From: Fragilariopsis cylindrus CCMP1102
Taxonomy: Eukaryota > Bacillariophyta > Bacillariophyceae > Bacillariales > Bacillariaceae
DNA: 21,434 nt
NCBI GenBank assembly: GCA_900095095.1
Contig: FMBT01000703.1
Coordinates: 1 to 21,434 of the forward strand
Reading direction: 5' to 3'
Shown here: piece by piece, positions 1 through 9,190 of the stretch
How positions within the stretch are numbered: the stretch's first letter is position 1
Layout: each line of letters opens with the position of its first letter
Translations under genes and position numbers: made by a program
Notes under the pieces: model-generated
Databases searched by the model: none
Told to the model about the DNA's origin: nothing
What the model saw: only the letters and a program-made list of their open reading frames with translations

Positions 1-2614
1 GGAACTTCGGGGGGACGTTTAATAACTGAACAACTTCCTCGTCACCCTCTGTCCCGTCGGACGCTGCGAGAAACATTGCCGTACTTTCAATACCTCGCAT
101 TTTGGATGGTTTGAGATTCGTCACCGCTACAATCTTCTTACCAATCAACTCATCGATTGGGATCTTACCGGCGAGTCCAGCCACGATGGTACGATATTCT
201 GGACTTCCATCTTCGGATATGTCTCCAACAGTCTGCTTTGCACCACTAGTAAACTATCTGCTTCTGGATGAGCTCCTGCTTCGATAATCGTTGCCGCTCG
301 GAAAGCAACACGTCGGATATCTTCAACTGGACCCTTCTGCTCTTGTAGCTCTCTACCACCCCTGCCTCGATTTCGTTGTGCTGGTGCTTTGCCGTCATTA
401 TTATCATTCTTTTGGTCCGGTTTGACACCACCCCACGCATCCCGAAGCGTAACGACACGATTGAAAATAAGATTATCTTTCCCAGTTGACTCTTTGTCTA
501 GTGCGAAATATCCACTTCTTTCAAATTGATACGCAAGAGAGGATGGGTGTATTTTATTACTATTATTACTGTCAGATTGTTTGTCAATCGTTGCGATCAT
601 CTCAAGAGCATCCTCCGCGACACTTGGTTCGATAAGTATATTCTCCATTATTTCGAGTGAATTAGGATTCAAATCCTTTAAGTAATCGCCACTATCCTTT
701 CCAGGTTCTTCGGTTAGGAATAAACGATCGTATTGATTGATTTTACATTGCACGCCAGTAGTTCCTTCAACCCAATGGATAATACCTTTCACACGTTGCA
801 TCTCTTCGGGAGTAACACCCGCTCGAGTATCGGGGAAATAACTACATTTTAATTCGATAGGTTCCTGTGTATCAGGATCACGGATGATTTCGTCACATTG
901 GATAACATATGCGTACCGTAAGCGGACCATCTTGTCAGGTAGTAGTCGTTTGTATCCTTTGGGTACTCTCCCTCCGTTATTTTGGCCTTCGGGTCCATCA
1001 AGATCAAAAAAGTCACTTCGTTCGATGTACAAATCTTTTCCGAATGGTATAGTCCGATCACCCATTTCAGCAATCTTGGATGACGTGGTGCTTCAAATTC
1101 TTCTAATTCGTTACCTTCTCTTTCCCAGTTTGTTAAGGTTATCTTAAGAGGTTTCAAAACACAAAAGGCACGTTGACACGATTCGTCCATTTTTAATCGG
1201 ATACATTCCTCTAAGGCAGAAAAGGCAATATTAGACTCAGCTTTGGATATTCCAACACGTTCACAAAATAGTCGTAATGCTGATGGTGGCACACCCCGTC
1301 GTCTCATTCCCGATAAGGTTGGCATCCTTGGATCGTCCCATCCATGTACATGATTCTGTTCGACTAATTGAATTAATTTTCTTTTGGATAATACAGTATT
1401 TTGTATATTCAATCGACTAAATTCAATTTGTCGTGGCTTTGATGTGATTAGTCCCGTTGGTATTAATTTGTCAATCAACCAATCATAAAATGGTCTATGA
1501 TCTTCAAATTCTAACGTACAAAGTGAATGTGTAACACTTTCAAGTGAATCTGATATAGGATGACTAAAATCATACATTGGATATATACACCATTTCTCTC
1601 CAGTTTCCTGATGAGATTCATGTTTGATCCGATACAAAGTAGGATCTCTCATGTTGATATTTGGTGACGTCATATCAATTTTTGCACGTAGTACGTGTTC
1701 ACCCTCTTTACATTCTCCATTTTTCATCTATTGTTTATTATTGCCATGTGAAAAAGGGATTTTTCATGGTTTTTTGCGTGACGTACCATATCGATGGAAT
1801 AAGATCAGCCAGGGGGAAAGTCAAAACAAAATAATACGTAAGAAGAATGTCGTCGCGTGATGTGGTGATATCGTTGTATAGTCAGTCGTTGTGTATCATC
1901 CACTAGTATAGTTTATATAGTATTATTGTATGCAGTACGTACCTTACGGAAAATATCTAAATTTTCTTCCACGCTACGTGTCCGATACGGACTATCCTTA
2001 CCCGGTTCAGTTAATGTACCACGATATTCTCTCATATCTTCTGCCGATAATGATTCAATATACGCATCACCTTCTTTGATCAATGCCTCAGCACAATCAT
2101 AAATAGTATCAAAGTAGCTTGATGTTTTACGTACATCACCCTCCCATGGAACAATATTTTTTCCATCGTCTTCATACAAACCCGATTGGATCCATTTTAC
2201 ATCTTCTAATATCGATTCGACGTATTCCAAATCTTCCTTTGTTGGATTAGTATCATCCATTCTCATATTACATGTCCCATCAAACATCCTTGCTACTGCA
2301 AAATTAAAAGAAACTGCCTTCGCATGACCTAAATGTAAATATCCATTCGGTTCTGGTGGGAAACGTGTTTTAACGGCAGGCATAGTAAAATCTTCTGCTG
2401 CTGCTTGATTATTATTATTATTATCCCCTTCTTCTACTTTCGGATCAAAGCCGGTATCTTCTTGAATAATTTTGGTAATAAAATTAGGTGCGTAAGCGAA
2501 TCCATGGCAGAAAGAAATACCGCTGCTTCCACTGCTGCTGCTGCTCGAGAAGAAACCTACCAGACCGAAAATAAGAAGAGATCCTCCTATGTTATTGAGA
2601 ATTATGTTCGCCAT
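1..2614 (-). CDS. Glutaminyl-tRNA synthetase, bacterial type, with C-terminal tRNA-binding domain (partial)
   Basis: Charges tRNA(Gln) with glutamine. Exon 1 (2614-1943) holds a hydrophobic leader (residues about 9-22), an ASAFAP-like site (HGFAYAP), and the class I start [16 protein letters not shown] with HLGH at residues 94-97. Exon 2 (from 1727) continues FRK|MKNGEC and carries [23 protein letters not shown], the KMSKS equivalent [22 protein letters not shown] and the anticodon-binding domain with [19 protein letters not shown]. After [11 protein letters not shown] the frame runs into a tRNA-binding OB fold ([21 protein letters not shown], then [20 protein letters not shown] and [15 protein letters not shown]) and leaves the window. 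Two one-base deletions break the frame, near 1072 (CCAAG where CCAAAG restores HPKIAEMGD) and near 235. The leader suggests plastid targeting; that is inference. Family identity is very secure. Confidence 0.93.
1728..1942 (-). other. Intron in the GlnRS gene
   Basis: 215-bp phase-0 intron. The donor is AAG|GTACGT and the acceptor CAATAG|ATG on the minus strand. Splicing joins DIFRK to MKNGECKEG, the junction expected from E. coli-type GlnRS (LFEKMRAGGF). Both reading frames close shortly inside the intron. Confidence 0.9.
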
Positions 2615-3040
2615 CTTATAATAATAGTAATGAACGATGAGGATCTACCGGTAGATGACGACGACGATGCGTATAATTTAGCGTCTGGTGTCAGGGTCCA
2701 ATTCTAAAACTTGGTGAGTGATTATGATTGCGGATTGTTGTAGTTGTTTGCTAAGTTTTGCTTGTCGATTGTTTCTATTCCCATGCCGATAACAGTATTT
2801 AACAATAATGCTAACACACATTAGTTGAAAAGTAGTGTTTGTTGCATCGGCAGATGACGAATGTCAAATGTAGAATGCAAATTTTTGATGGGTGATGGTT
2901 GATGAAGAGGTTTCAGTCACGACTAATTCTGAATCGTGACCCAGAGAAAAAATTCACCCTTGTTTGTTTGCCAGTCGGTAAGTACAGCTCAGCCGCCCCC
3001 AATTAGCCTTCTTTGCTGTAAATATCAACATTCTACCCGC

Positions 3041-3080
3041 AGCTATCTTAAAAGACAGAATCTAAAAAGGGACTCTAGCT
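3041..3080 (+). repeat. Direct repeat copy 1 upstream of the MYND gene
   Basis: Imperfect 40-bp element beginning and ending in AGCT. It shares ATCTTAAAAGACA, AAAAAGGGACT and TAGCT with the copy at 3355-3397. The TATA-like segment is degenerate here (AATCTAAAAAGG). Confidence 0.75.
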
Positions 3081-3354
3081 ATTCTGTTCTTTTTCACGAT
3101 CTTATTATCAACATAATTATTGTTGAGTACAGTATGAGTACTAGGGTCCTACTGTATATGGGTGGGTGGGGGGGGCGCAAATCTAAGAATATTGCGCTCG
3201 ATTTTTATTTTTCGCGTATTTTATGCTTTCAAATTTATGACTTCTTCTTCTTGATTTCAAAAAATCCAAACGGCGCGCCACTGCATTATTCTTGTCTACT
3301 CCCTTTTAGTGACTACGTCGACAGAGCCGCTTCGAGATGAAGGGACACAGCCAC

Positions 3355-3397
3355 AGCTCTATCTTAAAAGACACAAATATAAAAAGGGACTGTAGCT
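3355..3397 (+). repeat. Direct repeat copy 2 with TATA-like element
   Basis: Second copy of the element at 3041, 43 bp, again bounded by AGCT. It contains ATATAAAAAGGGAC (from 3378), a good TATA-box match about 120 bp before the MYND start codon. A promoter role is inferred from position only. Confidence 0.7.
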
Positions 3398-3502
3398 GCC
3401 TTTATCTAATTAGTCTCAACTGAAAGACGACGAGGTACGATATCAGTAGGCTGACAGTTAGCTTAGTAGGATCAGTATAACAAAAGTTGATTTTAAAATA
3501 CA

Positions 3503-4489
3503 ATGGGTCGAAAACAAAAATTGCGTCAAGAACGCAAGATTAAAAACAAAAATCCGACGTCAGCGGTGGTAACTACAGCACCAGAAGCAACAGTAGAAGC
3601 AGCATCAGAAGGTAGAATGCCGGAGGCGGCGATGAAGGCAATAGCAGATGAAATAGACAATATGTTTCCGAAATCGGATGAATATGTCCAAGCAATGATG
3701 GATATGGATACTGAGATTATTAATGGAAATGAACATTATAAGTTGAATAATATTGAACAATATGTGTTATTCAAACAGGGCGCCACAGAACATGGGTGTG
3801 TACATAGCATGCTCCTAATGGGAAAAATACTGCGGATATGGAGTGCTACCACTAAAGGACACTGTAATCCTCCTCCTATGTATATACATTTAGCGTATCC
3901 TTGGCTTTTGGAAGGGGCTATCCGCGGAAGTTTTAGATGTATAATGAATTTGATTGGGGAATGTTATATGCATCAGGCCGGACCGGATCGGAGGACAGAT
4001 GCATTATTTGACTACTGGGGGAAAATCGCCAATAATACCGACACTCGAATCCCCGCTTTAGGTCTCAACGAATTGAAGTATCGTTTAGGGCGAAAATGTG
4101 TTATTTGTTCAAAAACAGATACTAAAACATTAACACTCACACAATGCATGGGGTGTAGCTTTCATTGTTATTGCAGTGAATCTTGTCAGACAACTCATTG
4201 GAATGAACACAATCACAGGGGTGAATGTAAACAGCTTCGAATTCTGCATAAGTATCACAAGCCATATGCAAAAGCAATTCGGGATGCAGCAATTCGTGGT
4301 GATATTCATCCAGCCCTGGAAAAGTTACAATACAAATTGGGTCTGTCACGACCTTTAGAGGACTATCAGGAACTAATTGACTACAATACACACGATGGGA
4401 AATTAATTAATCCTAAAGACTACGTTGTTGCTAGGGAAGATGGGACGGTATGGGTAGGATCTTTCCCCAGTAGTCAACATCTTAAATGA
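3503..4489 (+). CDS. MYND zinc-finger protein with Sel1-like region
   Basis: 328-residue protein in one uninterrupted exon. The basic N-terminus (MGRKQKLRQERK) is followed by an Ala/Glu-rich linker, then a helical segment (about 85-195) with Sel1-like spacing (GAIRGSFRCIMNLIGECY). The MYND finger spans residues 199-242: CVIC, CMGC, then YC-SES-CQ, a Trp and an H-x3-C end, so all expected zinc ligands are present. MYND fingers bind short Pro-rich peptides; the specific partner here is unknown. Proteins of this shape belong to expanded families in diatoms. The start is the first ATG of the frame, after an A-rich leader. It ends 290 bp from the convergent sulfotransferase-like gene. No frameshift was seen. 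Confidence 0.88.
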   Translation: MGRKQKLRQERKIKNKNPTSAVVTTAPEATVEAASEGRMPEAAMKAIADEIDNMFPKSDEYVQAMMDMDTEIINGNEHYKLNNIEQYVLFKQGATEHGCVHSMLLMGKILRIWSATTKGHCNPPPMYIHLAYPWLLEGAIRGSFRCIMNLIGECYMHQAGPDRRTDALFDYWGKIANNTDTRIPALGLNELKYRLGRKCVICSKTDTKTLTLTQCMGCSFHCYCSESCQTTHWNEHNHRGECKQLRILHKYHKPYAKAIRDAAIRGDIHPALEKLQYKLGLSRPLEDYQELIDYNTHDGKLINPKDYVVAREDGTVWVGSFPSSQHLK

Positions 4490-4553
4490 AACAAAAGTAC
4501 TGCGTTACACGACGTAGAAAATAGATAATCTCAACACGTACAGTAACTGATGA

Positions 4554-4581
4554 GATGATGATGATGATGATGATGATGATG
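4554..4581 (+). repeat. GAT/ATG trinucleotide microsatellite
   Basis: About nine ATG units in the short convergent spacer between the MYND gene and the sulfotransferase-like gene. It lies outside coding sequence. Confidence 0.9.
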
Positions 4582-4778
4582 TAAGGCACAAAATAATATG
4601 CAAGTACTACAACTGCAGAACAATTCTAAAAAAGTTTAATCTCAAATGCAGATTACACATAGTGTGTGTTTCGGGCTGAGTTGAGTAATTGAACAAAAAA
4701 AGTTTTGACAATGATAGGTTATTATAAAGTATTACTAGTACTATTTAAACCCTGCCGTGATGCAAAAATTACTGTGTA

Positions 4779-6931
4779 TTAGAAACTCGATATTACTGTA
4801 CCCGCTTCCCGTGGTGGAAAAATTACTGTGTTTAGGAATTCTTCATTACTGAATAACTTCTCAATATTAACTTCACAAAATGCACCGGTTGAAACATATT
4901 CATTAAATGATTTATCGTGTTCGGTCTTGATATGAATTATCCATGAATCATCATCATCATCATCGCCATTCTTGTTATTATTATTATCATCATCATCATC
5001 ATCATCATCACGTGTTGGATACTGAGATGATAGAATCAAATGATCCGTTTTTGTCGATGATAATTCAATTAGATGGGTATTGGATTGTTTTCGTCGTGAC
5101 TTATTGTGCATCTTGACTAGCAATACTTGTTGAAGTAAAAAGTTCCAGGATGCAACTTTCAACTTTTGAGTTGATTCCGACTTTAAACATCGTTTCAACT
5201 CGTGGTGTTCATACACATCGCTGCTGCTACTACTACTACTACTACTACTACCGTTCGTATTTGTTGTTGTAATATTACGGTTGTTGCTTCCATGGCTTCC
5301 GCTACTTGCTATGTTTTGTTGTTTGTTTTTATTATTACTATTCAACCACCGTTGAATCCCATTTTTAATTTTATGACCCGTTGGGATAGTAACGTGATGA
5401 CTTGAATTGAATTCCGGTGTTAATGATAACTTTTTCATCCGCGTAGTCTGTATGATTCGAAACATATCATCTTTCGATAACAAATGATGAGATTTAGGTT
5501 TCTTATCCTTTTACGGAATTCTTCATCCTCCGTTTGTTCTACCAAATGACGACATGTATTCGTTGCAGATGGTAACATTTGACAGACGAAGTTCGCAAAT
5601 AGATTTTGTTGTACCGGTTCATTATTCGGCATCATGCTGCTATTGTTGGTATTATATTCTTGTTGATGCATATCAAATATCTCAACTCGATCGTATAATC
5701 CAAGTTGAGACGACCACATCAAATACGAATAGATAGATCCATGAACCTTTTTTTGTGCTTCTTTTTTGCGGGAACTAAAAAAAATTCCATCGTATGCGGT
5801 ATTGTTAATATTATTCCGCTTATTATTACTGTTGGTGTTGGTGTTGTTGTTGTTGGTGTTGTTGTTCTTATCGTCTTCCACAGGATCGTATTGGATTAAA
5901 TCCCGTAAGAACCATTCAACATATGCAATAATCCCTGGTATGTATCCCTCGTACGGGTACAGTAAAGTAGTGTCGTTACTAATTTCTGTATCTTTATTTG
6001 GTGTATCTTTTTTAGCAACAAGATGACGTTGGTCATAATAGGAAGGTAACCACTCAAAGAAATGTCGATAACCGACGACGATTTTTATCTTAAATCCAAA
6101 CAATTTTCAGCAGTTGCGGAATCTTGCTGCTGTTGTTGTTGTTGTCGCTGCTGCTGTTGTTGCTGTTGTTGTTGACGGGTGTTATTTTTCCTTAAAAATA
6201 TTCCATTGAAGATCTTATCAAAGCTTCCCGGTAGATGAAGCAATTGACTGGTGTAGAATTCAGAGGAAATTATAACATTACGTTTATTGTCATGATAATC
6301 TGTAATTATCCAGAAATTCTTTCGAATGACTATAGATGAAATGATTCATTCCAAAAATTGTGATATTCGCCTTATCATTCATTGTCGGTGTCCAAGACTT
6401 TTTATTCTTTCACTTTCTTTGTTCTCAAAGTTTGTCCCATATAATAATAGTTATCCTCTTAGCTAATTGAACAGCAATCTTTTCAAAGAATGCTGGATGG
6501 TAGTTGTTGCAGTCTTGGTGGTCCGACATGTAAAATCAACCATGGACGGTCATCATCCCATCATCATCATCAACATCGTTCTTTTTTTCTCTTCATGTTG
6601 TTCGAAATCACTAATCTGATGTTGAGCCGACCGTGACGTTTTTGACCCTATCAACTGATGATGACGACGATAACGATAACGATGAAGATGAATTCCCCAT
6701 TCTTTGCTGGTGTTGTCACTACCGTCAACGTCAACGTCAATCGACATCAACGTAATGACGTGATGTTTTTGTCCTTGCCAATCGGTGACAACGACGAAAA
6801 CGATGATAGCGATGGTGATGATCCCAATAATTCTGAATCCTTGTAGTAATCCATCGTAGGATTAACAGACGCTCATTGTTGAAAATGATTAGGATAGTAA
6901 ATAAAACAACCAAGAAAAAATAGAAACGCAA
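4779..6931 (-). CDS. Sulfotransferase-like type II membrane protein, frame-broken
   Basis: Pieced together from fragments on the minus strand. 6931 starts a short cytosolic end and one membrane anchor (MRFYFFLVVLFTILIIF), typical of Golgi type II enzymes. At 6550-6490 lies WLILHVGPP, then in the next frame KTATTTIQHSLKRL, together a PAPS-binding P-loop-like motif of sulfotransferases. Later pieces are NYYYMGQTL, SWTPTMNDKANITIFGMNHF, NVIISSEFYTSQLLHLPGSF, a poly-Q run, KIVVGYRHFFEWLPSYYDQ (5'-PSB-side YR) and a C-terminal segment from 5483 ending TVISSF. At least seven frame changes separate them, including CCAAG for CCAAAG near 6518. Polar N/D/Q runs interrupt the fold. Membership of a diatom sulfotransferase-like family is likely and the substrate is unknown. 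With this many breaks it could also be a true pseudogene. Confidence 0.6.
6120..6175 (-). repeat. CAG/CAA run encoding poly-Gln
   Basis: Mixed CAA/CAG codons on the minus strand encode about 16 Gln with one Arg inside the sulfotransferase-like gene, between NGIFLRKNN and the ENC segment. Confidence 0.9.
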
Positions 6932-8026
6932 ATACTGTTTTCTATTTCCTGGTGGTATACTTTTCCATCACCACCTTTCTTTTCTTCTTACTTCTTCTTA
7001 TTATTAGCAGTAGGATAGATATTTATCGTCATTGTTTTTTAATTGTATTGGCGTACTACTAACTTACAGTAGCTGGTGTTTTATTAAATTGATTTTGTGA
7101 TTTTCCGTCGCCGATCACATTGTTTGTATTGCGCTTCGATTCGTACAGTACGGAGAATTATATTCCCGCCGGATGATCTTATATTCATTCGAATGATAGG
7201 ATAGGATAATCTTCTTCTACAATATGTCAATTGCCTTCCCTCAACCTCGGACGGACACTACGCTTCGCTCCTAGCTAGCTGCAGCATGGGTTGCCTGTTA
7301 TGATTTCCTATTATTTCTGTTGGCCCATTTTCGAAATGGAAGGGGTTATTGGGGAAACTTTAAATTATGTTGGTCAATTTTTTGTGAATTGAGGAGGAAT
7401 TCGTTTCCCTTTTGAGTAGTTTTTTTTCTCGCGCTTTATCACACGGACAATGTCAAACTCACGATTGAAATAAATAAATTTAATAAAAATTGACCAGGTT
7501 CAAGCAGGTGCTGTGTGTTCAGATTTTCACAAAATTGAAACACTTCTCCTAGTACAGCGTCGCCGACAATTTCACCGACAACTTCGCCCCTACAATAAAG
7601 TTCTCCCACATCTACTAGTCCATCTGGTACAGTAATCCAACAGACACAACAGAACCAACTGATCCTCCAACTTTACATCCCCTACAGATAGTCCTACTGA
7701 ATACGCCAACCGCAAGTCCAGTCCGACTGCATCGCCTACAGATTCTCCCCCACATCTAGTCCAACTAATTCACCTAGTGAACTCTTTTGTTTTTAAAATA
7801 ATCATATCATCACATAAACTTTTATGAGCACTGAATTAATGTAAAGAGCGAATGAAAACGAAGAAAGCAATTTTAATGACAAGATACAAGATTGACTCAA
7901 AAATAAATAACTGACAACACAAAACAACAATACATTCAATAACAACAAGCTTGAAAGAGAAGAGAATACTGCTGAACTAACTCGTCTTTTGTTCTATAGA
8001 CCCGAGAAAGAAAAAATATAGCGACG
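6932..8026. other. Intergenic region between sulfotransferase-like gene and ISCA2
   Basis: Divergent spacer of about 1.1 kb and AT-rich, with a CTT/ATT-rich stretch at 6975-7010. Apart from the Ser/Pro/Thr relic at 7542-7781 I see no coding pattern. Confidence 0.6.
7542..7781 (+). pseudogene. Relic of a Ser/Pro/Thr-repeat coding sequence
   Basis: Translated pieces in changing frames read TSPSTASPTISPTTSP, SSPTSTSPSG, PTDTTEPTDPPT, SSPTASPTDSPP and TSSPTNSPS. This is the SPT-type repeat common in diatom wall and surface proteins. It has no start codon, several in-frame stops and no flanking domain, so it is probably a fragment or a decayed gene. The function of the parent gene is unknown. Confidence 0.5.
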
Positions 8027-8890
8027 ATGGCAATAACGACGATGGCAAGTACAATACTTAATCACACGAGAAGAAGAACAACGACAATGGCGTCATTATT
8101 ACTATTACGAAGGATACCACCTGCAACACGATCGATCGTATCATTTTCCTTCGTATCCTCATCTTCCAACAACAACATCATCAACAACAACACATCATCA
8201 ACAGCAACAGCAGCAATACTATCAATATCAATCGCCGTTCATTAGTAACGATAACCAAAACAAAGTCATCTGATAATGACAATACTGTTGTAGTAGCAGA
8301 CGATATTGGTATTAACGATGATGATGGTGGTGGTGGTGGTGGTGGTTCTAAACAACAACAGCAGCAACAACAACAACAACCCATTACTGTAAACTCGTCG
8401 TCGTCTGGATCGAATAGCAGCAATGATCTTACCAATTATGTCTACAATCCCAACTCAACACTGATCGTAACAGAAAGTTGTTTGAATCGTGTAGAAACAC
8501 TTCTGAAACAAAAACGAGAAAAAGATGATGATGATGGTAACATAATAATAATGCGGATGAGGATGGTTATTTTTTAAGAGTATTTGTGGATGCTGGTGGT
8601 TGTTCCGGTTATACCTATCAATTTGAAATTGATAATGTATTAGATACTGATAATGACGATGACGAAGAGAGTGAAGATATTATAGTGGTATCCACATCAG
8701 TATCCGGTGCACCAAGAATTGTTGTGATAAAACATCGTTAGGGTTCCTCGAAGGATCGAAAGTGGATTATGTCATAGAAATGATTAAATCAGCATTTGTG
8801 GTGGCTGATAATCCACTATCAGAATCAGCATGTGGTTGTGGTTCATCCTTTGCTATGAAGAATTTTGAAAAACATGGTGTAGAAGATTAA
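8027..8890 (+). CDS. ISCA2: Mitochondrial iron-sulfur cluster assembly protein, ISCA2/HesB type
   Basis: A-type Fe-S assembly protein; ISCA1/ISCA2 help build [4Fe-4S] clusters in mitochondria. The leader from 8027 is Arg/Ser/Thr-rich (RRRTTTMASLLLLRRIPP) with no acidic residues and no ASAFAP site, so mitochondrial import is inferred. A low-complexity linker (poly-Gly, poly-Gln) leads to the A-type domain: LIVTESCLNRVETLLKQ, FLRVFVDAGGCSGYTYQFEI, FLEGSKVDYVIEMIKSAFVV and SACGCGSSFAM. The three conserved Cys (GGCSG and CGCG) are all present. The frame changes near 8232, 8550 and 8735, each consistent with one missing base; corrected length is about 288 residues. It ends at TAA 8888-8890, convergent with the next gene. 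Confidence 0.85.
8321..8383 (+). repeat. GGT and CAA/CAG runs in the ISCA2 linker
   Basis: Seven GGT codons followed by nine CAA/CAG codons encode a Gly tract and a Gln tract just before the conserved A-type domain. Presumably a disordered linker. Confidence 0.85.
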
Positions 8891-9190
8891 ATTGTATGCA
8901 AAATTAATAATACAAATGAATCAATGGAATGAAAATGAATTGAGATTCAAAGATACGAATTCAAAAACAAAACCAAATAAATATCAGTACTAGTGATAAC
9001 ACCGAGGAAGTTCAACAAGGTACTACCATATACATGTGGTAAACGCATATATATGAGTATGAATGTATTGAATACTGCATATGGAACTAGTAGTAGTAAA
9101 TAATTACTAGACAACAGTAAACATCGTACATTTTTTTTCTTCTTCAACTGTTTTTAAGTTACTTTTTCCTTGGGTTATGTTCTTCATGTT
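8891..9190. other. Convergent spacer
   Basis: 300 bp between the stops of ISCA2 and the next minus-strand gene. AT-rich, with no coding or structural signal seen. Confidence 0.6.

Larger units (their letters stand above)
2615..3502. other. Divergent intergenic region between GlnRS and the MYND gene
   Basis: No convincing coding sequence. It holds the roughly 40-bp direct repeat described separately, a 7-bp inverted repeat (GTCACGA at 2916-2922, TCGTGAC at 2934-2940, 11-nt loop) and another (TACAGTA at 3128-3134, TACTGTA at 3150-3156). It must contain the promoters of both flanking genes. Confidence 0.6.

Noticed and set aside
7424..7435. TTTTCTCGCGCT, also present inverted at 21382-21393, resembling an E2F site
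   Set aside because: Does not match the TTTSSCGC consensus exactly and a shared 12-mer can arise by chance.
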